From NCBI GenBank assembly GCA_036703315.1, contig DATNPH010000049.1, positions 1 through 64,000 of the forward strand: DNA of 64,000 nucleotides, read 5' to 3'. The stretch is from DATNPH01 sp036703315. GTDB taxonomy: Bacteria; Cyanobacteriota; Cyanobacteriia; Cyanobacteriales; Coleofasciculaceae. The notes below the pieces were generated by a model. The model was not told the origin of the DNA. It did no database searches and saw only the letters and a program-made list of their open reading frames with translations. Shown one piece after another: positions 9,758 through 18,289 of the stretch. Position 1 is the stretch's first letter. Every line of letters begins with the position of its first letter. The position numbers and the translations under genes were made by a program.

Positions 9758-12259
9758 ATGAGCAATTTACAAGAGGAATACTCCTATCGGGCAGGTCAGA
9801 AGATTAATCTTGTGAAGCGTCCCGATCAGTTTATTGTGCGATCGCTTCCCAACAGACTTAAGGAGATTGGCATCCCTGACGCTGAGCAAGTCTCCTCTGC
9901 ATCATCACGAGTAACGACGCGAACAGTAGACCTAGAGCGTCTAATGAGCGAAGCTCGACACCTAGCGCCAACTCACCATGCTTATCAGGTTGCCCAAACC
10001 GGAGAGGATTTCCTGATCACTGACCGGATTTTCGTAACGTTCCGTGAACCACTAACAGCTGAGCAAGTAGACACCTTTACTGGTCGCTATGGACTTGTGC
10101 AACGGCAGGCTTACTCCGATCGCGATTACCTGTTTCAGCTGACTGACCATACTGGAATCAATCCAGTAAAACTGGTCGTGAAACTGACGGAAGATGAGCC
10201 GCAGGTAGAGAGTGCAGAGCATGACCTTAACTACCTCGCCAAACCCTACGAATCGACAGAGCCTACCGACCCTTTTTACAAGCAACAATGGCATTTGCAC
10301 ACCCATCTTGAAAATCCTGATTTTGACCCTAGGGCTTCATCGAGATGTGAAGCCGCTTGGCAGCTACTGGGAAATTTCGGCAGTTCTGATGTTGTTGTAG
10401 GCGTTACAGATGATGGCTGCAAGTTGAATCACCCCGACTTCGATTCACCTGGAAAGTTTGCAGGTTGGGCGTACTTTGTAGGCGATCGCCTCGTGACCAA
10501 TATCGACATTGACGCCAATCCAGCCAAGATGTACAAGGAAGGCGCTAACCACGGCACCTCTTGTGCTGGGGTAATCGCGGCAGAACTCGATGGCGTGCTA
10601 ACCGTCGGCGCTGCACCTGGATGTCGTCTCCTCCCTGTCAAGTGGGAGTCAAAAGGCTCGTCACTGTTGATCAGTGACTCTAAATTACTAACAACTCTCA
10701 ACTACGTAGCCGATAAAGTAGATATCCTATCTAACTCATGGGGCATCGTTCCCACCACCCTCTGGCCGATCGTGGTCACGAAACGAATTGCAGAGTTAGC
10801 TAAAAATGGTGGTTCTCGACGTTCCGGTATCGTCTTCCTCTGGGCGGCTGGCAACGATAATTGCCCCATTCAACATACCGCTTCTGTAAATGTTCCTTAT
10901 ACCAGTGGATGGGATGTTCGGTCGGATGGTTCGCAAGTCTGGTATGGCGTCGAAACCAGCCGTAACTTCCAGAACAATCTGCTGGAAATTCCAGGGGTGA
11001 TGCATGTCGCCGCCCTTGCTAGCACCGCCCAACGGAGTCACTACTCCAACTATGGTACTGGGATTGGCATCTGCGCCCCCACCAACAATCGCCACGAGTA
11101 TCGTCGCCTCACGGTTCGAGGTCTTGGCGTCACTACTACGATAGGTTCCGGTGACCTTACCACCCCTAGCTTCGGTGGTACGTCGAGTGCGACACCGCTA
11201 GTAGCTGGCATTGCAGCACTTACCCTCTCAGCTAACCCGGAGCTAACGGCATTAGAGGTCATCTCAATTCTAAAGCGGACAGCGTCCAAGGATTTGAATT
11301 TAGAAGGTTATTCCCGAACCCCAGCCGCAAACTACGACCCTAACCCCAGTTGGGACGTTTCACCGATTGAGCCTTTCCAGCAGGGAGACTTTCTCGATAA
11401 GGGTGACCCAGACGGCACTTGGAGTCCTTGGTTTGGTCACGGCAGGGTAGACGCTCTTAACGCTGTCACCGCAGCTCAACGAATGCGCCGCGAACCTACC
11501 CCAAAATTCCTCTATAAGTCCAATCCAGAACGCGCCATCCCTGACAATGACCCTACTGGTATTCAAGATATTATTCGGGTACTTGAGACAGGTCGCGTGC
11601 GCGACATCTTTGTTAACGTCAATATCACTCATAGTTGGATTGGTGACCTGCGGGTTCAGTTGACGGCTCCCAATGGCATGATCGTACTTCTCCACGATCG
11701 CACTGGAGCCAGCCAAGACAAAATCCAGCAAACTTATAATATTCAGGCAATTCCTGCACTTGCCTCGCTGAGGAACAGCCGTATCAATGGTGACTGGACG
11801 CTTCAGGTTCAGGATGTAGCCGCCAATAACGTCGGCATTCTGCAAAGCTGGGCGCTAGAGATTGATGTGACTCCTGAACCCGTCGTAATGGAGGATACTC
11901 AGGTGGTTGAGATCCCGGACAATGACCCAAATGGAATTGTACGAACCCTTAGTTTACCAGCTGGGATTATTCAAGACTTAGCCGTCTCCGTTGATATTAC
12001 TCATCCTTGGCTCGGAGACTTGCGGGTTGCTCTGACGCTTCCAGACAGCACAACTCTCTGCCTCCATGATCGCACAGGAGGTGCTGCAAGCAAATTAGTA
12101 CGAACGTGGCATCTTCAGGAGTTACCGACGCAAAAGCCATTACGGGGTAGTAACGCAGGCGGCACTTGGCAACTCCAAGTTGCGGATCTAGCCGCCAAGG
12201 ATGTTGGCAAGCTCAATCGCTGGCACATTGAGGTCACTACAACCGCTAACTCTATTTAA
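9758..12259 (+). CDS. Subtilisin-like (S8) serine protease with two P-domains
   Basis: 833 residues. An N-terminal region of about 195 residues, possibly a prodomain, precedes the S8 catalytic domain. The triad is visible as D218 (VTDDGC), H265 (NHGTSCAG) and S476 (GGTSSATP). Two proprotein-convertase P-domains follow, at about residues 590-710 and 718-830. They repeat the same plan: IPDNDP, then the THxWxGDLRV motif and LHDRTG. P-domains stabilise kexin-type proteases and can bind partners. I see no signal peptide or membrane helix at the N-terminus, unlike secreted kexin-like enzymes, so an intracellular role is possible. It is divergently transcribed from the double-TIR gene, and a dyad lies just upstream. 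Together with two caspase genes it makes a protease-rich neighbourhood. Confidence 0.93.
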   Translation: MSNLQEEYSYRAGQKINLVKRPDQFIVRSLPNRLKEIGIPDAEQVSSASSRVTTRTVDLERLMSEARHLAPTHHAYQVAQTGEDFLITDRIFVTFREPLTAEQVDTFTGRYGLVQRQAYSDRDYLFQLTDHTGINPVKLVVKLTEDEPQVESAEHDLNYLAKPYESTEPTDPFYKQQWHLHTHLENPDFDPRASSRCEAAWQLLGNFGSSDVVVGVTDDGCKLNHPDFDSPGKFAGWAYFVGDRLVTNIDIDANPAKMYKEGANHGTSCAGVIAAELDGVLTVGAAPGCRLLPVKWESKGSSLLISDSKLLTTLNYVADKVDILSNSWGIVPTTLWPIVVTKRIAELAKNGGSRRSGIVFLWAAGNDNCPIQHTASVNVPYTSGWDVRSDGSQVWYGVETSRNFQNNLLEIPGVMHVAALASTAQRSHYSNYGTGIGICAPTNNRHEYRRLTVRGLGVTTTIGSGDLTTPSFGGTSSATPLVAGIAALTLSANPELTALEVISILKRTASKDLNLEGYSRTPAANYDPNPSWDVSPIEPFQQGDFLDKGDPDGTWSPWFGHGRVDALNAVTAAQRMRREPTPKFLYKSNPERAIPDNDPTGIQDIIRVLETGRVRDIFVNVNITHSWIGDLRVQLTAPNGMIVLLHDRTGASQDKIQQTYNIQAIPALASLRNSRINGDWTLQVQDVAANNVGILQSWALEIDVTPEPVVMEDTQVVEIPDNDPNGIVRTLSLPAGIIQDLAVSVDITHPWLGDLRVALTLPDSTTLCLHDRTGGAASKLVRTWHLQELPTQKPLRGSNAGGTWQLQVADLAAKDVGKLNRWHIEVTTTANSI

Positions 12260-12349
12260 TAGGGAACTAGCAATAAGGTGGCAATGGTACGCTGGATGTA
12301 AAGTGGCTCTCGCGCTAATTCGTTACCTGAGCTAGCTCACAGTAGATCA

Positions 12350-12916
12350 ATGCTCACTACTCTGGAATTACGTTGGTTTTCCCACGGCACACCGCTGCCA
12401 GAGGTGGAACACTGGTTCAGTATCGATTGTCCTGGTGAACGGCAAGGTTCGGCAGAAGAACGGGAAGATTTATATCTTTACACGCCAGAGTGTGACTATC
12501 TCAACATCAAACTGCGACAGGGAAGTCTGGAAGTGAAGTGGCGCAAGACGGAACTGGGTATTTTGCAATTTGGCGATCGCTGGGAAGGGAAACTCGAAAA
12601 ATGGCTGAAGTGGATTTGCCAAGATCCAACACAACAGAGTATTTTGCCAGCGGATGTGATAGGAAAAGGACCCTGGGTTGGAGTTAAAAAAGTGCGATCG
12701 CAACGCCAATACCAAGGCGTCTCCTATGAACTCACCCAGTTAACTATCAGAAATGATGTTTGGTGGAGTATTGCATTTGAGATGGCAGATAAAGATACTG
12801 ACCAAATTAATCATTTTGAAGACGTAGTCAGCCAAGTTAGTAAGACTTATCAGGGAGCAAACTTGTCAGCTGATAAGTCTTACGCTTATCCCCGTTGGCT
12901 CTCTGTTTTAATTTGA
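12350..12916 (+). CDS. Conserved cyanobacterial protein of unknown function
   Basis: 188 residues with no motif I can assign. The N-terminal half has alternating strands with charged residues, including LELRWF, DLYLYTPECDYLNIKLR and LEVKWRK. This faintly recalls the basic/acidic strands of CYTH triphosphate-tunnel proteins, but the classic ExExK start is absent, so that is only a suggestion. There is no signal peptide or membrane helix. It lies 90 bases after the subtilase on the same strand and converges with the acetyltransferase 9 bases away. The composition looks like normal coding DNA, and HIP1 sites occur inside it. Confidence 0.7.
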   Translation: MLTTLELRWFSHGTPLPEVEHWFSIDCPGERQGSAEEREDLYLYTPECDYLNIKLRQGSLEVKWRKTELGILQFGDRWEGKLEKWLKWICQDPTQQSILPADVIGKGPWVGVKKVRSQRQYQGVSYELTQLTIRNDVWWSIAFEMADKDTDQINHFEDVVSQVSKTYQGANLSADKSYAYPRWLSVLI

Positions 12917-12925
12917 CACCTAAGC

Positions 12926-13507
12926 TTAGGCACTTGTGGATAGGGGAGAAAAATTTGCCGTCATTGTGGTAAGCTTTGAGCGCCTGGTGTTTAACTGATA
13001 AGCTTTCCGCGAGATGGAATAATACACCACATCATTGCCATAGAAGTGAGCATTTTTCTCGTATTTCATGCCTACTTTTTCCATCACACGGCGCGAGGCG
13101 ATGTTTTCTGGTTTAGCGATCGCAACTATTCTTTCAAGAGAAGCCTCTTCAAATCCATACTTCAGCGCAACGCCAGCGGCTTCTGTCCCTAAACCTATAC
13201 CCCAGTAAGACTTTAACAGCAAATAACCCATCTGGATTTCTAGTGTATTGTCAAGGAACTTAAGCCCACAATGACCAATGAGTTCTTGATTTTTCTTATA
13301 AATGACTGCCCACACTCCAAAGCGATGTCGTTGCCAGCTTTCTATTAGAGAATCAATGACTATCCTCGTCTGTTCCCAGAGTAGAGGTTGTTGATTTGGC
13401 ATGTATTTAAACAGATCTGGATAACTGTAGATGCGATAAAGCTCATCCGCATCATTAGGTGTGAAGTGCCTTAGTTGTAGTCGGCGTGTTTCTATGACCC
13501 CACACAT
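12926..13507 (-). CDS. GNAT acetyltransferase, RimJ/RimL type
   Basis: 193 residues with the GNAT_3 layout. It opens with ETRRLQLRHFTPNDADELY, continues with the central LIGHCGLKFLDNTLEIQMGYLLLKSYWG stretch split across strands, then the acetyl-CoA binding segment GIGLGTEAAG and the family signature RIVAIAKPENIASRRVMEKVGM in two parts. Such enzymes acetylate N-terminal or side-chain amines of proteins, peptides or small molecules; the substrate cannot be read from sequence. The C-terminal 20 residues are unrelated and probably disordered. It is distinct from the second GNAT gene at 62922. Confidence 0.85.
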   Translation of the reverse strand: MCGVIETRRLQLRHFTPNDADELYRIYSYPDLFKYMPNQQPLLWEQTRIVIDSLIESWQRHRFGVWAVIYKKNQELIGHCGLKFLDNTLEIQMGYLLLKSYWGIGLGTEAAGVALKYGFEEASLERIVAIAKPENIASRRVMEKVGMKYEKNAHFYGNDVVYYSISRKAYQLNTRRSKLTTMTANFSPLSTSA

Positions 13508-14084
13508 AACAATTTCATAGGTTCCTGAGCTACACTTTTGTGAAAATCCTACTATTCTCCTTTAAAGATTGCCAGTAGTTGCACGTAGACTTTATCGAAA
13601 AAACATAAAGTTTCTGTTGGTAACAACTTATAGATGTAAATATTCTTTAAGTATAATTTTAATGCAGCTGATGTGAAAAAGCTTATCCGACGATGCTAGT
13701 TGCTAGCATTTATTAGAGCTTTAAAAGACTTTTACATCATTTAAAAAATCTTCAAGAAGCTATCACCGTATAAATACCTAAATCTGCTCAATTCATAAAT
13801 TCAACTTATGAGGTCTTTAAAGCCTGTAGAGGTCTTGACTTCACACAATCTTTTTTTCTACGCAAGTCTATAGAAGGTGGCGAGGATAACGCATAAACCA
13901 GCTCAAGCGCTCAGACAAGTTGCAGGAAAACTCAAGAGCGAGGGTTTGTGCTCCTATAAGTTTCGGTATAGTTAAAGACTTTCTAACACGTAAGATATAC
14001 CTAAGTGGCACAAGTATAAGTTAAAAATTACAGAATTAATTAGTAACATGTTTGCACTTTTAAGGATCTGCCATGTTCTTTTAA
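13508..14084. other. AT-rich gap without recognisable gene
   Basis: This 577-base stretch upstream of the acetyltransferase and of a decayed cotransporter fragment is AT-rich. It has no convincing open frame, no strong hairpin and no repeat shared with the rest of the window. It may simply be degraded sequence continuous with the neighbouring pseudogene. Confidence 0.4.
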
Positions 14085-14435
14085 GACTTCCAACAAAAAA
14101 ATAGTCCAATTATTGGTGTTAAGTCTATTGTCTACAGCTTTGATAGTTATCCTCCGCTGTTAGGAAATCATCTCAACTTTTTTGACCTACTGCTTTTAGG
14201 AAACAATGCTTATGATCAGGCTGCGGCTGAAGCGTCAGATCAGGGAAAGTTAGATGTTACAAAAATGGTGATGGGTGCACTGACGGGGTTAGTTCTGTTT
14301 TTGTATGGCGTGACTCGAATGGCTGAGGGACTCCGAGAGGTTGCAGGCGAGCGATTGCGTTATAACAATCTGCCTTACTTGCAAGGAGTTGCGATGAGAA
14401 TTGCCTGCATTCATCGGCTCAGAGTGCGAAACTGA
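14085..14435 (+). pseudogene. Remnant of a Na/Pi cotransporter family gene
   Basis: An open frame here has no good start before ATG 14265. It reads KMVMGALTGLVLFLYGVTRM and then AEGLREVAGERLR, which is the characteristic first membrane helix and following motif of the PNaS (NptA/YjbB) sodium-phosphate cotransporter family. After that signature the similarity stops abruptly, and the frame ends about 20 codons later at TGA 14433. The rest of the roughly 550-residue transporter is missing. The gorA gene begins 22 bases downstream. I interpret this as the 5' fragment left after a deletion; a new short peptide is a less likely alternative. Confidence 0.55.
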
Positions 14436-14456
14436 AAATAAAGGGGAGTTTTTCAC

Positions 14457-15800
14457 ATGACATACGACTACGATTTGTTTGTGATTGGTGGCGGTTCTGG
14501 GGGCATTGCTACCGCGAGACGGGCGGCGCAATATGGAGCTAAAGTTGCCGTTGCGGAATTTGACCGATTAGGCGGCACCTGTGTCAATCGAGGCTGCATT
14601 CCCAAAAAACTGATGGTCTATGCGTCCCACTTCCCTGACCTATTTGAGGATGCACAGGGTTTTGGCTGGAGTGCTGTGCAAAGCACCTTCGATTGGCAAA
14701 AGATGATTACTGCCGTCAATAAGGAACTGGAACGCCTCAATGCGGTATATCAGAATATGATAGACAAAGCCCAGGTGGAACTATTTCGCGGATATGCTAA
14801 GTTCCTTGACCCTCATACCGTGGAGATTGACGACCGTAAAGTTACAGCCGATAAAATTTTGATTGCGGTTGGGGGATATCCAGTTAAGCCAGATATTCCA
14901 GGCATAGAACATGCAATTACTTCCGATGATATGTTCCTGCTCAAGGAGCAACCGAAGCGAATTGCAATTTTTGGTGGTGGCTACATCGGTGTGGAATTTG
15001 CCTGCATTATGAATGGCTTAGGTTCCGATGTGACGCAGATCATCCGGAATGACCTAATTTTGCGGGGATTTGACGACGATATTCGTTCTGAGATTCAAAC
15101 CGGGATGCAACAGCACGGAATCCAGATGCTCAGGATTAGTGAAACCCCAACTATTGAAAAGACTCCAGAAGGTCTGAAGGTAACTGTAGGAGGCAAACAC
15201 CACGAAACCCTAATTGTAGATACCGTTCTTTCTGCTACAGGTCGCCAGCCGAAGCTCAAAAACTTAGGTTTAGAGAATGCTGGCGTAGAAATTAATAATG
15301 GAGCGATCGCGGTTGATAAGTACAGCCAAACCTCGCAACAGCATATCTTTGCTGTGGGTGATTGTACCGACCGTATAAATCTAACACCTGTTGCCATTAA
15401 CGAAGGTCGTGCCTTTGCCGATACTCACTTTGGCGGTCATTCCCGGACGATGAGCTACGAAAATATACCCACAGCCGTCTTTTCTACACCAGAAGCCGCA
15501 ACGGTAGGTTTGACAGAAGCCCAAGCACGGGAACAATACGGTGCTGCCGTGAAGGTCTATCGTGCCAAGTTTAAACCCACTTACCATAGCCTCAGTGGTC
15601 GGGACGAACGAATCATGATGAAGTTAGTTGTTGAGGAAGATTCAGAGAAGGTACTCGGTGCCCACATGGTAGGCGAACACGCCGCAGAAATCATTCAAGG
15701 GATTGCGATTCCCATCAAAATGGGAGCCACGAAAAAAGACTTCGACGCCACTGTGGGACTACATCCTACCATCGCAGAGGAGTTCGTCACCCTGCGATAA
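14457..15800 (+). CDS. gorA: Glutathione-disulfide reductase
   Basis: 447 residues, a full-length FAD/NADPH flavoprotein disulfide reductase. The N-terminal FAD motif is GGGSGGIATARRA. The redox-active pair is C42/C47 in GGTCVNRGCIPKK, the glutathione reductase form of the motif. The second Rossmann motif is GGGYIGVEFA, followed by NADPH-binding basic residues, and the FAD ribityl motif is VGDCTD. The C-terminal dimer-interface H436 is in LHPTIAEEF. The enzyme reduces oxidised glutathione in the cytosol with NADPH. The start is ATG 14457, preceded by AAAGGGGAG as ribosome site. It appears monocistronic. Possibly cotranscribed sequence upstream is the decayed cotransporter remnant. Confidence 0.95.
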   Translation: MTYDYDLFVIGGGSGGIATARRAAQYGAKVAVAEFDRLGGTCVNRGCIPKKLMVYASHFPDLFEDAQGFGWSAVQSTFDWQKMITAVNKELERLNAVYQNMIDKAQVELFRGYAKFLDPHTVEIDDRKVTADKILIAVGGYPVKPDIPGIEHAITSDDMFLLKEQPKRIAIFGGGYIGVEFACIMNGLGSDVTQIIRNDLILRGFDDDIRSEIQTGMQQHGIQMLRISETPTIEKTPEGLKVTVGGKHHETLIVDTVLSATGRQPKLKNLGLENAGVEINNGAIAVDKYSQTSQQHIFAVGDCTDRINLTPVAINEGRAFADTHFGGHSRTMSYENIPTAVFSTPEAATVGLTEAQAREQYGAAVKVYRAKFKPTYHSLSGRDERIMMKLVVEEDSEKVLGAHMVGEHAAEIIQGIAIPIKMGATKKDFDATVGLHPTIAEEFVTLR

Positions 15801-16019
15801 AGGATTGTCGTAGAGGCACCCTACAGAGAGAACAAATACACCCAATGACCGGAAAGATGTAATTGTATCACCAGTTGAGCCAAGTTGGTAAGAAAAACCC
15901 ATTAATAAAAAATTCTTATCGTTATCAGGCTTTAACGGCTGGTGTGGAAGTGGTTCTAATTGACCAGTACTTCAATCTTTCTGAAAGTTAATCAGAGCGA
16001 TCGCACCTCTCGAAACACC

Positions 16020-16045
16020 AAGCCCAGCTCTTAATGGCTGGGCTT
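16020..16045. terminator. Hairpin between gorA and the D-LDH gene
   Basis: AAGCCCAGC pairs exactly with GCTGGGCTT across an 8-base loop. It is followed on the plus strand by a short AT-rich run (ATTTAT). It sits 220 bases past gorA and 19 bases past the end of the minus-strand dehydrogenase gene, the expected place for a shared terminator of two convergent genes. There is no long T-tract, so efficiency is uncertain. Confidence 0.5.
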
Positions 16046-16063
16046 ATTTATCGCATGCTCTGA

Positions 16064-17086
16064 TCAGGCAGCCCCCTTGGCTGCAACTCTTTGCTCTAGA
16101 TGGATTTCATTCGGACAAGAACGCCCTTGTTCAAAGTCTGTAATATTGGCCAGTGTTGTCTCGGCAATCTTCTGGAGGGCGTTTTCAGTAAAAAAAGCTT
16201 GGTGACCAGTGATGAGAACATTAGGGAATGTCAGCAGGCGTTGGAAAACATCGTCTTGAATGACATGCTCAGACAAATCCTCAAAAAATAAATCAGATTC
16301 TTGCTCGTAGACATCTAGACCGAGATAACCAATTTTCCTGGTTTTGAGAGCGTTAATTACCGCTTGGGTGTCAATCAGTGCCCCTCGACTGGTGTTAATC
16401 AGCATGACGCCTTGCTTCATTTGTTCTAGGGCTTGGTCGTTGATCAGGTGATAAGTTTCTGGCGTTAAGGGACAGTGTAAGCTGATGATATCGGAGGCGG
16501 CGAACAGTTCAGGAAGTTCTACGTACTTCGCACCCATAGCCTCAAACGCTGGGTTGCGATACATATCATAGCCGAGTAATTGACATCCAAATCCTTTAAG
16601 AATTTCCGCCACGATCGCGCCGATTTTACCAGTACCGATAATCCCAACTGTGCGATTATGTAAGTCAAATCCTAAGAATCCATCAAGGGAAAAATTACCT
16701 TCTCGTACACGGTTATAGGCGCGATGGATCTTGCGGTTGAGACTCAGAATTAATCCGATTGTATGTTCAGCAACCGCATACGGGGAATAGGCAGGGACAC
16801 GGACAACTGTCAGTCCTAACTCAGCTACAGCGTTCAAATCCACATTGTTGTAACCAGCTGCGCGTAAAGCAATTAGACGCGTTCCTTGAGCGGCTAAGCA
16901 CTTCAACGTTTTCTCATCCAGCTCATCATTGATGAACGGACATACTGCTGGGAATTCTGCTGCCAAGACAGCAGTCTCATAAGTCAGACGGGGTTCAAAA
17001 AATACTAGCTTATGTCTGTGGTCAGCATTAGCAGGTTCCAAAAACTGCCGATCATAGGGTTTTGTGCTGAAGACTGCGACTTTCAT
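16064..17086 (-). CDS. D-lactate dehydrogenase-type 2-hydroxyacid dehydrogenase
   Basis: 340 residues. It has the D-isomer-specific 2-hydroxyacid dehydrogenase layout: a split catalytic domain around an NAD-binding domain with TVGIIGTGKIG. The substrate/catalytic arginine lies in LRAAGYNNVDL, and the acid-base histidine in ITGHQAFFTENAL. These exact contexts are typical of fermentative D-lactate dehydrogenase (LdhA/Ddh), which reduces pyruvate to D-lactate with NADH in the cytosol. The start is ATG 17086. It probably supports dark fermentation, as in other cyanobacteria; a related 2-ketoacid reductase is possible. It is flanked upstream by a large hairpin repeat. Confidence 0.9.
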   Translation of the reverse strand: MKVAVFSTKPYDRQFLEPANADHRHKLVFFEPRLTYETAVLAAEFPAVCPFINDELDEKTLKCLAAQGTRLIALRAAGYNNVDLNAVAELGLTVVRVPAYSPYAVAEHTIGLILSLNRKIHRAYNRVREGNFSLDGFLGFDLHNRTVGIIGTGKIGAIVAEILKGFGCQLLGYDMYRNPAFEAMGAKYVELPELFAASDIISLHCPLTPETYHLINDQALEQMKQGVMLINTSRGALIDTQAVINALKTRKIGYLGLDVYEQESDLFFEDLSEHVIQDDVFQRLLTFPNVLITGHQAFFTENALQKIAETTLANITDFEQGRSCPNEIHLEQRVAAKGAA

Positions 17087-17261
17087 TGATTTTTTCCTTA
17101 TGTTCTTTCAGCCGGAGTTACCACACACCAGTTTAATTAGCCTTAGGCAAAAGTGATTCTTAGCTGAAATACGAATAGAATTTTGTCACATCAAGTTTCC
17201 ACCTTTTGGTAGAAGCGTCAGATGAAGATGTTTATTAAATGCGACGGGAATACCACATCTG

Positions 17262-17431
17262 TTTGTGGGTGTGGAGGAAAGCCACCTACCGCCTACCAGT
17301 AGTTAGTAGTTAGGGTTAGTGGGGGCAATAAACAACATCGAAGTCAAAAACTATAAGGAGAAACTAATATCTACTATCTACTAACCACTAACTACTAACC
17401 ACTAACTACTAACTGAATCTCCACCCACAAG
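17262..17431. repeat. Large inverted element built from heptamer repeats
   Basis: The outer arms TTGTGGGTG(T)GGAG at 17262 and CTCCACCCACAA near 17429 are imperfect inverted repeats. Inside, AGTAGTTAGTAGTTAGGG-type heptamers on the left (17298-17322) face the complementary tandem CTACTAACCACTAACTA run on the right (17371-17414). The whole can fold into one long stem. It occupies much of the 495-base gap 17087-17581, which has no other recognisable gene. Confidence 0.65.
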
Positions 17432-17581
17432 GGGTAGAGTATTCAATTTTTTTGTAGATAAGTTTAGGACTGGTTATCATAGTTTTACCGAAATATAAAA
17501 TTCATAATTGGTTGTTTAGGAACTTGCCCTAAAATTGCTTCAACTCCATACTGAATACTGATTAACTTCTAAAGGTGAGCG

Positions 17582-18289
17582 ATGTACGTATTGATTGGCG
17601 GCGCAGGACTAGTGGGGCTGAACTTAGCTCAACAGTTAATCGAGTTGGGACATACGATCGCAATCATTGATGTTGACCCCATTGCCTGTCGGTATGCTCG
17701 TGAGCAAGTCGGGGCAATGGCTTTTGAAGGCAGTGCTGTTAGTACAAATGTGCTGTTGGAAGCCGGCATTCGTAAGGCAGATGCAGTGGTTGCAGCGCTC
17801 CGTGATGATGCGCTCAACCTGGCACTGATTACCCTGGCTAAGCATTACGGTGTCCCCCACATTGTGACTCGCATGCGTCAACGTGATTTTGCCGAACCTT
17901 ATCGGATTGCCGGAGCACAGCATGTAATTAGTACGATTGACTTAGCCGTGAGCACAATGGTGAATGCGATCGAATACCCCAAAGTTGAATCAATGATGCA
18001 CTTCGAGCTGGGTCAGATAGAAGTCTTCAAGCTGACAATTCCAGCGGAGTCCCATGTTGCCGGTCGTAGCGTTTCCCTAGTCGCCAAGGATGCCCGTTTT
18101 CCCGAGGGTTCTTTAATCATTGGCTATCAACCCCATCCCCATGCCAAGCTAGTCATTCCCAATGGCAATACCCTCCTAGAGACAGGGTCAACCATTCTAG
18201 TGGTGACTAAATCTGAACAGTTGCATCAGGTGGTTGATTATTTAGGTGTGCCGTCTAATCGTCTTCCAGCTTCAGAAGTTGTTCATTGA
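17582..18289 (+). CDS. TrkA-family NAD-binding potassium transport regulator
   Basis: 235 residues, a single RCK unit. The N-terminal Rossmann domain (1-~125) begins VLIGGAGLVGLNLAQQL and ends strand 2 with the acidic IIDVDP. It is followed by a TrkA-C domain (about 140-225; FELGQIEVFKLTIP to STILVVTKSEQL). Such proteins sit on the cytosolic face of Trk/Ktr K+ channels or of CPA antiporters and gate them with NAD(H) or ATP. Full TrkA has two such units, so this is the half-length KtrA-like form. Its last 35 bases overlap the 3' end of the convergent antiporter gene. No channel subunit is next to it, so the partner is not known; the antiporter is a candidate by position. Confidence 0.85.
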   Translation: MYVLIGGAGLVGLNLAQQLIELGHTIAIIDVDPIACRYAREQVGAMAFEGSAVSTNVLLEAGIRKADAVVAALRDDALNLALITLAKHYGVPHIVTRMRQRDFAEPYRIAGAQHVISTIDLAVSTMVNAIEYPKVESMMHFELGQIEVFKLTIPAESHVAGRSVSLVAKDARFPEGSLIIGYQPHPHAKLVIPNGNTLLETGSTILVVTKSEQLHQVVDYLGVPSNRLPASEVVH

